Positions 22,034 to 33,515 of a DNA stretch of 64,000 nt are shown piece after piece (the stretch's first letter is position 1; every line of letters begins with the position of its first letter). Position numbers and translations under genes: made by a program. The notes beneath the pieces are model-generated. The model saw nothing but the letters and a program-made list of their open reading frames with translations. It was not told where the DNA came from and made no database searches. The stretch is taken from NCBI GenBank assembly GCA_045837725.1, contig JBEWZL010000263.1:124001-188000 (forward strand), given 5' to 3'. The stretch is from Vermamoeba vermiformis (lineage: Eukaryota; Tubulinea; Echinamoebida).

Positions 22034-23163
22034 ATGAACTTGCGTGAACTCGATGCGACGATCCAACGACATGTTGCCTATAATCAACAGATATTGTTGT
22101 GCGTCTCGATGACCACTGAAGTCGCTGTCTCACTCGCGGAACAGGGCGATGATCAGGAGGTAGTACTTAATTGTCATAGCGACGAATATTATTATTTTAT
22201 TTTGTGACTAATGCTAGCTCATAACTGCCACTGAATAAGATGAAATAACAAAGTATTAATTATTTTTCAATTTCTGTGAATTTAATTGCAATAATTATTC
22301 TCAATACTGACGCACTGCCAGGCCAATAAGCTCGAAGACACTATACGCGAATATTTGAAGCAAGAACAAGAGATGAAACATCACCTCACGGCACTCGGTG
22401 AGATCAAGAATCAACTCTCGCGCGGGGAGGTAATGCGCTCCTATTGAGCCTCGTACTGGCACTATACTAACACCGCACTGACACCTCACACCGCACAGCT
22501 CAATCTCGACAGTGATCCGCAAGACCCGTCAGTGGATGAACTGACACAACTGGTGCAACAGCGCGTGACAGCACTGAGCAGCACGAGCGAGCAGTGGTGC
22601 AAGTCACACCCCAAGTGGCGCGAGTTCAAGCAGCGCGTGTGGAGTGTGCACCACCCTGATGAAGCACTGCCTGACGATGAGGACAACGAGGTGATTGCCA
22701 TGCACCACAACGCGGCTGCTGAGACCAATTACCTCTGTCCCATCACGCGTGCCGTCTTGGTGCGGCCTGTCAGAAAGTACGTAGTGGATGTGTGTATATA
22801 TCTCTATATATATCCTCTATCTATCTCTATATATCTCTGTATATCTGTATATCTATATATATCCCATCACACCCTCTCCAATACTGACCACGAGTCTCCA
22901 GCGCGCTGTGCGGACACGTGTACTCGCACGAGGCCATGCAGCAGTACTTGAAGGGCAGCAGAGGGACCAAGCGCTGTCCAGTGGTGGGTGAGTGCAGCAG
23001 TCGCGGTGCATATATATACCAGTGTGCTCACAGTGCTGCAGGGTGTGCGCAGAATGTGACCGAGGCGCAGTTGGAGCCAGATCTGGATCTCGAGCGGCGC
23101 ATTGAACGCATGAAGAAGAAGAACAAGCGCCGCGACAACAACGCTAATGTCGTCGATCTGTAG
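22034..23163 (+). CDS. NSMCE2: SMC5/6 complex SUMO ligase NSE2 (MMS21)
   Basis: Five exons (22034-22159, 22322-22429, 22499-22776, 22902-22987, 23042-23163) give 239 aa, near the human 247. The N-terminal half is helical and would pack on SMC5. The C-terminal SP-RING is intact: YLCPITRAVLVRPVRNALCG then HVYSHEAM and KRCPVVGCAQ, giving the C-x-I, C-G-H and C-P-x-x-G-C zinc ligands. It is a SUMO E3 ligase for DNA repair and chromosome maintenance. A basic tail (KKKNKRRD) ends the protein. Intron 3 holds a (TATC)n-like microsatellite. Confidence 0.93.
22790..22866. repeat. TATATC/TATCTC microsatellite in NSMCE2 intron 3
   Basis: Imperfect TATATCTC/TATCTGTATATC repeats fill most of the 125-bp intron. 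Confidence 0.75.
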
Positions 23164-23255
23164 GGCAAGCAGTGGGCTGTAGTGTATATAGTTGTAGGCA
23201 ACGAGGTAATGAACTCTTTTTGTACAGTACAGCAGTGTGCCACCACAAGACATTG

Positions 23256-24011
23256 CTACAATTTAATGGTGTACAGTACACAAAAACTGCTCTCAGCCCA
23301 CTTGGCCGGACTGTCAGAGCCCAACACGCTGGTCCGCTGCTCCGCACTCCTCAATTCTCCGCCTTTCCTTTTTAGGCGCGTGCGAGCGTTGGCGTACCAC
23401 ATGGTGACCTGTTTGACACTCAGGCCAGTCAGCGCACTCACGCGCTCGCGCACACTCGTCGTGGGATAGGGCTCGCTGTCAAAACCTGTCAATGACGTGT
23501 CAGGTGCGCAGAGGTCAGCAGATGACACGTGTCACTCACAGAGCTTGAGATATTCATCGACCAGGGTGCGCTGTGCCACCGTGATCACGTGACAAATCTT
23601 CGCGCACAGCAGTTGTTCCATTTGATGTCCGAATTGCAGCATGGCCTATATAGGAATGTTAGACAAAGTGGTGCAAGTGTCAGTGTCACGTGCCAGCAAT
23701 CACGTGTCCATTACCTGGTCCAGTGGTTTCGCGCCTCCAGGCCCACAGTGAGTGCCGTGTAGTCGACAGAAGACAACATATCTCTGAGCTAGAGTTCATC
23801 AATCAGTGTCAGTCAGTACCCCCCACACACAGTCCCCTACCTTCCTCTCGTATCTGTTCTTCACATCTTCGAACATCGCGTCTTGTTCCTGCACGGCAAT
23901 GCGGATCATCTCGCGCTGCAGGGCGGTGAGGCACTCCAACTCCAAGCCGAGCTCAGCGAGCAGTGCATAGACGATCTTCAGTCCGCGCGTAGGTCTGTTG
24001 GGTATTGTCAT
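23256..24011 (-). CDS. TALE-class homeodomain protein (atypical)
   Basis: The start MTIPNRPTRGLKIVYALLAEL at 24011 leads through several short exons. The last exon (from the CAG acceptor at about 23495) encodes the end of a homeodomain: FDSEPYPT gives the PYP of the TALE three-residue loop extension and VKQVTMWYANARTRLKRK is helix 3, with W48, N51 and R53. Residue 50 is Ala, as in Iroquois-type domains. The N-terminal helical region (ECLTALQREMIRIAVQEQD) has no clear MEIS or PBC motif. It is expected to be a DNA-binding transcription factor. It is divergent to a second TALE gene only 124 bp away, an arrangement like paired homeodomain or mating-type regulators. Confidence 0.75.
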
Positions 24012-24134
24012 CGTGTATATAATGCAATAATACGCCAATTCAGGGCACTGTGTTTTTGGTCAGTTCGGAAATTTCACTCAAGTTTCACACATTATTGCGT
24101 GTGATCGGTTCAGACTAGCGACTGAGGCCGCAAC

Positions 24135-24582
24135 ATGAGTGATCCAAGAGCAGTCGCCTTTGTAGCGTCATTTATCAAGGACTTCGAGGCAGAGTGCCAG
24201 CAGACAGTGGCAGAGTTCAACAAGAGCAAAATAGTGCCCTTAGAACCGGACCAGAAGCCTGTGAATAAGATCAATGCCGAGATTAAACAGGTGTTAATTA
24301 AGTAATAATATTCGAGCTAATTCAGCTGACGAGAAACTAATAATCCTAAGGTGGTTGGAGCAACATCTGGACAATCCCTATCCCACTGACGCAGAGAAGC
24401 AAGAGCTGTGTCGTAATACAGGTATAAATATGAATCAACTAACGAACTGGTTCATCAATGCGCGACAACGACTGGTGCCGAAATTGAAAGCGAAACGTAC
24501 TGCAGATCCGAGCCACGTGTTTGATACAGAGCACATTAATAAGAAACGACGTGTGGAGGGTGTTGATCGCATGGAGATGTAG
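24135..24582 (+). CDS. Small TALE-class homeodomain protein (TGIF/KN-like)
   Basis: Two exons (24135-24301, 24351-24582) with a 49-bp intron give 132 aa. The junction ATT-AA|G-TGG restores the helix-1 signature VLIKWLEQHLDNPYPTDAEK, which supports the splice. Helix 3 reads MNQLTNWFINARQRLVPKL, with Ile50, N51 and R53 as in TGIF, MEIS and KNOX proteins. These bind TGACA/TGTCA half sites. Those half sites are exactly what is over-represented in this window, though a link is inference. There is no large partner-binding region; the first 45 residues are helical (FIKDFEAECQQTVAEF). AATAAA follows at 24636. The start ATG faces that of the neighbouring TALE gene. Confidence 0.85.
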
Positions 24583-24635
24583 TTTTTCAGCGCAGTTCAT
24601 TAGTGTTAGCGACCTTAAACAAGATAATTTCTGTA

Positions 24636-24641
24636 AATAAA
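24636..24641 (+). terminator. AATAAA polyadenylation signal
   Basis: AATAAA lies 54 bp after the stop of the small TALE gene and 32 bp before the MED1 start codon. Confidence 0.5.
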
Positions 24642-24672
24642 CAATTAATCAGATCCGCTTCTGTTCTTAACC

Positions 24673-26974
24673 ATGAAACACAGTGCGCGCAGTATACAAA
24701 CTGAATGCGACAGTATTAGACAGTTGTTGATAGATGTCGGCAATTCACTGGGACTGCAAGGTGATGTGGATCACGGTAAAAGTACGTTTTGAAGCACATC
24801 TGCTTCCATAATTTCGAATAATATGCCATTGACATATTTATAATGCATTAATTATATGGCTCAATTATGTAACCGATTGTTGAATTTTAAAAATCCCCAC
24901 GCGTTCAAACAATTAATTAATCGCTGGCAGTCCATCCACACGGGCCAATCAACATTGATGCGTTACAAATGCAGTTCACTGAACGCGTGACACGTGTCAA
25001 AACAGCACTCACGCGCGCACGTCATTGGTCCGCAGCTGACGCCAGCAAGCGACTGTTGAATTTGAGCAAAGTAAGCGCAGTGTTTGCAAGAATTCAGCTG
25101 ATTTCCTAATTAGGACAAGTCCCTGGAAGATGTCAAACTGAAGTCGCTGAAGAGCAGTGTCAGCACGTGTCAACAACTGGCCGCGAGCTATTTGGAGCGC
25201 GAGACACGTGCCAGCAGCGGTGATCACGTGATCAGCGAGCGACTGAAACAAATAGTTGCAAAGTTAGAGCACGACAAGTTCAGACTATATTTGGAAACAG
25301 CTGACCACGGTGACGACCTCTTAGTGACAGCTGTCAACACCACGCCCAAAATTAGCGTCACCATCACGTGTCCGAGCTATCTGATCGATGTACGGGACTG
25401 CGAATATTTCCTAATTAGGCTAACTCTGTGACAGATAGTGATCCACAACAGCGCAGTGCAGAGTTTGACACTTCAGCTGTCAGTGCAGGACTTTGAACGA
25501 CACGACGAACACTTTGCCGATAAATTGTTGCAAACACTCACGCGCCAGCAGTTCAGTGAATTTGAACGACTGCTGATCAATCTCCATCGGAGATATCAAG
25601 CACTGGATGACACGCGCGATCTATTTTTAGCTCAGGGCCCTGCATCCACAGCAGTTGATGTCAAACGAATTCTTTTCACGTTCGAGGATGACATTGCACG
25701 CATTTGTCAGCACGAGAGGTACGTTACCACCAAATTAGGCAATGACGCGACTGACACCTTGACAGCACGGTGTTCGGTGCAGAACTGAGTTTGACACGTC
25801 ATCACGGCCAGTTGATGTGCGAGGACAGTCGCGGCCGATATCTCCGCTATCACTGCACTGCACTGGCCCTGGTCGAGGCACGTGATCGACTCGCACACCT
25901 GGCACGTGATCATGCTGGCACTTACTGTCTCGCACTCAATGTGGAACTGGACAGCACCTTGTCGAGGCTGATGACTGACACGTGTCAATTGCCCGTTGAC
26001 ACGCAGATTGATTCACTGAACGGCAGTGTCAACGCGAGACTCGGACACAGCGTCGTGTTCAAGAGTGATCACGTGACTCGTGTGCCGAGGACTGCGAATG
26101 ACACGTGTCAAACAGCGACTCTGAGCTATGTGATGACGCTCGACCAGGGCCTCGTGCTCGCCACTGAGAGTCTGCAAGCCATTCACAGTGTCATTACAGG
26201 TCGCGGAGTGACAGGTGTCATCAGCCAGGTCGATCTGAATCACGTGCTCAACGACGACATGACAGCACTGCTCTCGACGGAGAGTGGCAATCTCGGTGTG
26301 TCACTGATTGATCTATTAATAGCGCAAGCACGTGATCAGGCACGTGACACGTTGACAGTACAGAATGACATTCATGAACTGCAGGCTGACATTGTAAGTG
26401 GCACGCTGACACTCAGTGCCGTACTGACCTTACTTTGACAGCACCTCGATCACGTGCTCGATGACCTGTCAACACGTGTCACACACCGCTACGTGATGAG
26501 TCACGTGACACCCTCTGACATCCCTGCGGTGACTATAAATAGAATTCCCTTCACGCACATCTCGCAAGTGCACCCCGTGCTGCAGATTCTGCGCCAACAG
26601 GTCAGTATTTCCTAATATGGCAAGTGTGGTACTGACCAATCGCGTGACAGCTCGTGTTCAGTGAATTGCTCGCCTCGTGTTTCATCAGTCCGCTGCAAAG
26701 GCCAGTGAATGATGCGTTGACACGTGCCACGTGCGAAGTGATCGAGATTGTGACACTGCGGAACAATTATCTCCTGCTCAATCTCGTGCCACGTGGCAGT
26801 CACACAGTTGTTCCGCTCAGCGTGGAGATCAACGTGCAGCTCAATGGCGAGATTGCAGTGTCCAGTGCAGAACCGAGTCTGACACCGATAGTGACACGTG
26901 TCAGTGAGGTGTTGACAGTGACGCGTAATATTCCGCTGTTCGTTCATGAATTGCTTGTCAATCTGTCAAAGTAA
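24673..26974 (+). CDS. MED1: Mediator complex subunit MED1-like
   Basis: Multi-exon gene of about 650-700 aa. The best family evidence is the C-terminal MED1 core: SHVTPSDIPAVTINRIPFTH followed by ISQVHPVLQILRQQLVFSELL, matching the family pattern in which a PF-x-H motif precedes a LRQQ-x-x-(F/Y)N-x-L stretch. The N-terminal half is helical and the middle is beta-rich. MED1 sits in the Mediator middle module and contacts activators; metazoan MED1 has a long disordered tail that is absent here. One intron ends exactly in the A/T-core word CCTAATTAG|G near 25115. The middle exons carry the densest TGACACGTGTCA series in the window (25976, 26099, 26892 and others), giving DTCQ, DTCQT and TRVS in the protein. 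Confidence 0.7.
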
Positions 26975-27054
26975 ATAGTTTGTTGTACATAGCACATACA
27001 ATTTATTCACTTCTGTGCACAACACCGCACATACATTATTATTATCAACTACCC

Positions 27055-27063
27055 CATATATAT
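27055..27063 (+). promoter_or_regulatory. Possible TATA element of the DUF442 gene
   Basis: A TATATATTA run about 35-43 bp before the start codon, followed by a pyrimidine-rich stretch. Confidence 0.35.
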
Positions 27064-27097
27064 TACTATCCCCCCTCTCTCCCTATACTCCTTCACT

Positions 27098-27757
27098 ATG
27101 ACCGCACAGCCACGTGTCATCAAGCTCACTGACGACCTTGCTTTTGGCGCGCAGCCGTCAGAGAATGAACTCAAGTCCCTCGCACAGGACGGCATTAAAT
27201 CGGTGATTAATATGCGCGAGACTCACGAGAAGGGTGAGTCCGCAGTACTTAATTAGAATATTTTAATTATTTTTTTGAATTATTTTCTCGGATCTGAATT
27301 TCAAATTTCCCCGTCTGTCATAAGATCACTATTAACAGTATCTACTACAGGATTCATAGACGATGAACAGAATTTAGTCGAGTCACAAGGTCTGAAATAC
27401 GATCTGGTGCCAATCAGAGTACGTCAATCAACTCTGTTAGATGCACTCTATACTCATATTGTACTGCAGGACGCGAATGACTTCACCGCTGAATACACCA
27501 ACAATATTATCAACAAGATTGAAGCTATGCCCAAGCCAATTCTCGTGCACTGCAATGTCGGGTAAGTCACATCCAGTACACCAGCGCAGTACTCACTCCT
27601 CTCTAGCCTCACTGCAGCAATAGCCTCGCTCTTGTATGTAGGCAAGGCAATGAAGGTCGATGCTGATCAAGTCTTTGCTTGGGCAACAGATCTGGGTTAC
27701 AACCTCGCCTTTCATGCGCAGCTGTATCAGTTCATCAAAGACTACATGAAGCAGTAA
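27098..27757 (+). CDS. DUF442 (BLH) phosphatase-like protein
   Basis: About four exons encode a small protein of roughly 130-150 aa starting MTAQPRVIKLTDDLAFGAQP. The family core reads GIKSVINMRETHEK, then KYDLVPIR and KPILVHCNVGLTAAIASLLY, ending LYQFIKDYMKQ. DUF442 proteins are cysteine-phosphatase-like and often sit beside sulfide-oxidation genes in bacteria. The splice GG|C after VHCNV fixes the loop as HCNVGLTAAIA. The catalytic Cys is present, but the Arg of the HCxxGxxR loop is missing, so activity is doubtful. Start is the first ATG after a TATATATTA element near 27055. Confidence 0.75.
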
Positions 27758-27924
27758 TCATGTGTCGTGCATTAAATATAATTGTATATTTGATACTCTT
27801 TACTATAATACACTAGAATACAAGCGAGTTTTCAGTGCAGATCTGTTTCCAGTACAAAATCAAATCAGATCTGCATGGCCTCGCGTCACTATAACATAAC
27901 CGTAATGCTACTATCGCCAATTGC

Positions 27925-28585
27925 TTATATCACGCGATCTGTGTAGCCGTAAGTCATAGTCTCTTCTAACAGCTCAGATCGTTCTTCGAGATCCTGATCG
28001 CGCATTGATTTGAGCACGTGTTCAGCGGAGGGCTCTTGCAGCTCCCCAGCAATGATCAGCTCGTCCAATATAGTGTACACGCGATCAAAGTAGAAGACGA
28101 GATCGAGCTCACACACCGAGCCAAAGTACTTGTCGAGCACCACGCAGAACTGATGCAGCACTTCGAGCGCGAGGAGTTCATTGTCAGTGCGATCCATGCC
28201 CAGTATGAAATATACACTCGCGTATCTATTATAATAGAAGTGAGTAGCTGCTTACAGTTAACAGCGGATCTAGACTGAGCAGTTGGAATTAAATTATTTG
28301 AAATATTCGTAAAATTGTAAATTCAACGCCAACGAGTGCTATTATGATAATATATACCTGCGATAAGCAACAATATGTTCTTTGTACTCGTAGAAATTGC
28401 ACTGTTTGCGATCGCGTTTGGGGATGGAGGAAGAGACTTCGCGCACAATTCTGTTCTTGTCTTTCTGCGTGAATGTAGTGTACCACTTGGCTAGTCGCAC
28501 TTTGCCTTGTCGATTCAGAAACAATATGTAGTTGATCTGCGGACACAGTGTTAGTTGAGTTACTGCGCACCACTGCTCTTACCAT
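27925..28585 (-). CDS. AP1S: Clathrin adaptor AP-1 sigma subunit
   Basis: Three exons (28585-28583, 28536-28358, 28225-27925) give 160 aa; AP1S proteins have about 158. The first coding exon is only the ATG. The longin-type sequence follows family order: ILFLNRQGKVRLAKWY, then RYASVYFILGMDRTDNELLAL and LDKYFGSVCELDLVFYFDR then VYTILDELIIAGE. DKYFGSVCELD and the C-terminal extension beyond LKSM favour AP-1 over AP-2 and AP-4, though AP-2 sigma is not fully excluded. It forms part of the core that sorts cargo with dileucine signals between the trans-Golgi and endosomes. Confidence 0.88.
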
Positions 28586-28720
28586 TGTGAATGTATACTA
28601 TCGATGGTCGATTGATTATTATTGTTGTTATTATAATTATAAGTATCACTTGTGGCCTCGTGTTACAACAGTTGTGACATTTGGATTTATTTTACAAGCT
28701 CTGATTGGTGCTCAGTAACA

Positions 28721-29447
28721 TCAAGCAGTGGTGAATAGCGCTACAATAGGACACTCTACGCGTTCATAATCAAGCTGTTTCATACGCACCGAATCAGTGC
28801 GCAGGCCCGCGTTGAAGTCGATCCACTCCACTGCGCGCAACGACTCGTCCATGTAGCTCTGCAGTCCCAGTACACTGCCCTGGTGCGCGGTGAGTATAGA
28901 GAGGGCTATATATATATATGACACTAGGCACACTTACAAAGGGTGGTACTGCACCGGGCAAGCACTTGGTCAACTGCGATCCGTGTCAGTACAAGCATTA
29001 CCAAATAAGGCAATAGTGAATCACGTGACTGACCTTGATCACTTCTTCTTCAGTCGCGAAGCTGATGGACTTGACTTGCAACAGCTTCTTTACTGCTTTC
29101 GAATCCAATTTCTTGACTGCACTCATCACAAACAACACGTAGCGGATCTGCTCGGCCTTGTCTTTGGTCTTCATCACAATAGCTTTAGCACCGCACTCGA
29201 GCTTAGAATTGCTGTTATTGTACGCATTAGTGATAATTAGGTTGAAATAAAAGGTTTATTTACCGGATCTGCGCCGCTTGTTCTGAAGTGCGCACTGGTT
29301 CATGATGTGTATGTTGATATTCGATATTATTCTCCTAATTAGGTGAATTAATTACTGTCGTTGGCTCTAGATCTCTGAGCGTTATTTGTCTACCTTCAAT
29401 TTGAGCTTAATGTTCTCAAATACCGTGCTGTCTTCGCTCTCACTCAT
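28721..29447 (-). CDS. YbaK/PrdX-type aminoacyl-tRNA deacylase domain protein
   Basis: The start MSESEDSTVFENIKLKLK (29447) splices through a CCTAATTAG acceptor to ENNIEYQHTHHEPVRTSEQA. Later parts match the editing-domain pattern: CGAKAIVMKT, YVLFVMSAVKKLDSKAVKKL, SISFATEEEVIKLTKCLPGA, VPPFGSVLG and a terminal LRTDSVRM segment. Family members hydrolyse mischarged tRNA, for example Ala-tRNA(Pro), or its analogues. The protein is a stand-alone cytosolic domain of about 170-190 aa, like animal PRORSD1. The invariant GAKAIV-K and PG-x-V-PPFG elements are present, so it is probably active. Confidence 0.82.
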
Positions 29448-29620
29448 CGCTGATTAATACGCGCTATATTAATGTGATCTATAGTAATTACTTTGCACTA
29501 GCAGTTGTGGTGCGGTGTTAGTGCATTGAATAATTTTATTCACAGAACGGCAATTATTTACAGATTTCCACAAATGTACACGAGGGCCCTTTGACAGGTG
29601 TCAAACAGCGTACTGCACCA

Positions 29621-32600
29621 CTAAGCGAGTCCAAAGCCCTGGTAGTTCTGTATCGCCGTCAACAGCATGGCGTGCAGTTTGTCGTAGCTGTCGTACTCGG
29701 GCAACAGCAGCATGGAGAAGCACGTGTGACCCGTCGGCAGTCTGCGGCACGGTGAGCATGTCTAAATTAGGCAATCACGTGATCACGTACCTGTTCGAGT
29801 CAGGGCCATTGCGTTGTATCGTCATTGTCACCTCGCCCAGGCCCTTGAGTGGCGCGCGGTCAGTGCCAGTCACGAAGGCGAGAAATTTCTTCTTGTTTTC
29901 TTCGCTCAGTCCACGCACCACTTGCCATAAATGGCGAATCACGGGACTGTGCGGCTCGTAGTCCACATAGCGCGCACGTGACTCGAGTGCGTCGAAGTCG
30001 AGCACTGGTGAGCCACAGATGAGCTGTTCGAGTTCAAAGGGACGACATAACTATATTAGGAAAGTGCACGGTGAGTAGTGCGATAGGAGTATTCGTGATT
30101 ACTATATTTGGCAGTACCTTCAAGACATCAGAGCCGCACACAAGATGAAATCCCGCGCTGAATGCTGAGAATGCGCGCTCGATTGAGATATTGAGGAGAT
30201 AATCCACGTACAAATCCACGAATTCTAAATTAGGCAAGTCAGTCATTGCAGATATTTTCATTTCTTTTGTTACCGTGTCGATTCTGATTGGTCACTGCGA
30301 CATCATCACCGCGCAGCAAGAGATCACCATATATGGTATTGTTGTTTCTATTTTTGTCGCGCTTGACTTGCATGAGATCCACAGTGACAGGTGCGCCATT
30401 GATCTGCACTTGTATCTCGAATGTCATTGCGAGGTCTTCAACATCGCCCTCATAGGCCAGCAGTTGTTCGAGACCACGTGTCAGTTCGGGATTAAATTGC
30501 TTTAATTCGCGCAGTGTCACCTTCTCGCCGAGCAGTTTGCTATAAATAGCCTGTGGGAACTGCACGTCAAGGATGACACCGTTGTACATCGCGAGACCGA
30601 TCATCTAAATTAGGCAAGTGCTTAGATACCAGTGAGTGACACGTGTCAACCAGTGACTTACGAGACCTGTCAACTCGAACAAGTGTCGCTTGTGACGCAC
30701 GTGACCGTCGAACCAAATATGGCGATGTTCATTGTCGTACACGAACAGACCCATCTCAGGGCGGAACAATTCATGAACGATGAGCTGACAGAATTCTTTG
30801 GTGACACCGCCCTGGTCGACACCCTCCTCGTTCATGAACTTCACTTTGAGCGGCTTTTTCAAGTCAGTCAACTTCTGTTTGATCTGTTCGAGCGTGTCTT
30901 CAATCACGTGATCGCGTCGCACTGTCAGGTACAAATGTGTCGCGGCAGCCTTTGCAACAATTTCTTCATTGACTAATTCGGAAGTGAGGCCCTGACCCTG
31001 CTGCATGCCTGGGAACGAGCCCTCCTTCATGATTTCACTGAACGCGGCCAGTGTGATGGCATCCTGTCACATGTCAGTTGAGTGTTTGCAAGAATTTTGC
31101 TGTCACGTGACACACCTCGACTTTCGAGCTCATTTCCAAGAAGGAATCAATGTGGAACAACTTGGCCTTGATGACTGGCGTGAACAGGAATGGATAGTCG
31201 AACAGCGACATCGAGCACTTGCCACTTGCCATATATGGTAATGTTAGTAACACGCTGCAATACACATCCATAAAAGGCAACTGACCTCTTCCACAGCTTG
31301 TACTCGTCTTTGAGATTGGTGAGTTCACTGTTGACACGCGTGTCATAGAACAGCTGCGCCTCAATGATCACGTGCTCGTCATTTGCCTTATATAGTCGTT
31401 GCAGAATCAGCAGGGCATTGCGCAGCTCTTCACTGGTGCGGAACAATTGTGGCGTGAAAAATGTGTCAAACGAGTGCTGCACAGTCTGCACTATTTTTAG
31501 AAATCTGTTCGGTGGCAATCTGTCAAGGAGAGAGTGAGTGAGTGCTAAAAATAGCTGCAGTGGCACGTACAGCGCAATCATCTTGACGAGCATGTGCAGC
31601 GTACTCTCGGGCAGCACACGCATGGCGCGGATCAGTCGCTTCAACACGTGCACGTAGCTCTCTGAACGTGTCAGCAGAGGGTTCTAAAAATAGATTAGAG
31701 TCAGTACACAGTCACGCCGTTCAGTGAAATCACGTGCCTGCAGCAGGATCAAGAACACGCGCAGTTCTCGTGGATGCACGACAGTCTTGGCCCAGGGCGT
31801 GAGACGAAAGACAATAATCTCAAAGGCCTGCGTCAACTCGTGCTCCCAGTGCTTCTATTTTTAGATCTGTCAGTCAACGGTGTGCAGCAGCGACACTTAC
31901 ATTCAGCACTAATTTCTTGTAAATGCGCGGCAGTGCTTCAATGTCGAGTGCTGCATAAGAGGTTAGTCACGTGATCTACCAGGGCCATTGAGCGTCACTG
32001 GCACGCACCGTCAAATTCGCGTCGGATCAGTGTCTCTTCGTCCACCAGTGCGTCACTGCTCGCTGTGGGTTTGCTCTAAAAATAGATGTTAGTTACGGTT
32101 TCATGTTACCCAAATATAGGTTAACATATCCGAATATAGTCCTACCTTCAAAAAGCTGTCGCACAGAGCCACAGGACTCGAGAACAGTGCGCGAATCAGT
32201 TTCGCAGCCTCGTCCGTGTCACGTGTCAACACGAGTATCAGCTGACTGACACTCACCGGTGCGACATCCTCGTTGACATCTGTCACTTCTGCATCGTCAC
32301 TGACACGCCACTTGGACCACACGAGTGGTGGACTGTGCGGCACGTGATCGTCGTGTATCACCGACTCGAGACCAGGCACGTGACGCTTGGCAGAGGGAAT
32401 GGCGCGCGAGGACTGCAGCAGCGAGAACAAGAAGGGCGTGGAGCGCGGGTTGGTGACTGGTGAGCGCGTGAGTGCGGGGGAAGTGGGCGTGGAGTGCGCG
32501 AGGGGCGTGGTCGGTGTGCGGCGTGTGGCTGAGAGGTGTGTTGTTCAGTGAACGGTGTGCCACTCCTGGTGACCCGACCTCACTCGTGGTGGGGGCTGTG

Positions 32601-33262
32601 GCCGTATTCGATGGCGCGGTGCCAGTCACGTGCTTGGTCACGTGATTCGGACTCGGAGAATTGAGCAGTGGTGCGCACAAGTGGTGGCGGGACTTGGCTG
32701 CGAGTGTTGCGGCCCAGACTGCTGCATCGGTGTCGGAGAGGCGCGGACACTCTACGGCATGGTGTTAGTACAAATAGTGGAGTACGTGGTGGTACGAGAC
32801 TGAGGAGTGGTGAGATGCGATTGAACTCAATGAGATTATGATTTACGGACATTTCAGTAAATCTTAAATTACGATCGCATGCAATGAATAAGCACTATTA
32901 ATATCACACTATTGTCCTACTATCGAATAGACGTGGTTAATTACCTGGACATGAGCGACAGAATTTATTTTTGCAATTTTCCTTGCCGCATCCTTTTGTT
33001 AATTGATTGTAATACCTAAAAACGATATTATAAGCACGATGTCGATTAATAATAAGCAAATTTCTCACCGAGCAACAAGTTTTTCATATCGTTTTCGAGT
33101 TTGAGCCTCGTTGAGCGAAGGAGAGCCGATCTTGTCGAGACTAGCACTGCGCGTTATCTGTATTTTAGGCCGCGCATTGATAGGCAATGAGGGTGTCTTA
33201 ACACCAGATCCGCTCACTGCTCCACTGCTCTCTTGGGAGGTAGATGGAGGTGTTTTTTCCAT
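29621..33262 (-). CDS. UBE3A: HECT ubiquitin ligase UBE3A (E6AP-like) with AZUL zinc domain
   Basis: The multi-exon gene starts [14 protein letters not shown] at 33262. An AZUL zinc-binding motif ([19 protein letters not shown] then RSCP, about 32945-33015) is nearly identical in pattern to UBE3A. After a disordered part comes a long helical region, then the HECT domain: [44 protein letters not shown], and [13 protein letters not shown] with the catalytic Cys codon at 29720-29722, ending in [11 protein letters not shown]. It transfers ubiquitin to substrates; AZUL binds the proteasome subunit PSMD4 in animals. Many introns end in A/T-core words such as CTATTTTTAG or TTGCCTAATTTAG. The gene is divergent from selenoprotein W with about 250 bp between starts. 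Confidence 0.9.
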
Positions 33263-33515
33263 GTAGTGGTGTTGCGTATCATAAACAGTAGTGCAGTTGT
33301 GGTACTCGCAGTGTTTGGACTTATTAAAGGCCCCCCTAATATCAGCACCACGTGCCCTCCTCTCTGATCACGTGCTCCGATTCAGTCACGTGACTGCACA
33401 CGCCATGTCTTTCCAACGAATCTGCGTCAGTTTTACACTTACACACAGTTGTTCGCACACACAACTCACACTGAATTCGCTACTCACTCGCAGCTTCCAT
33501 ACACTACGCCACATC

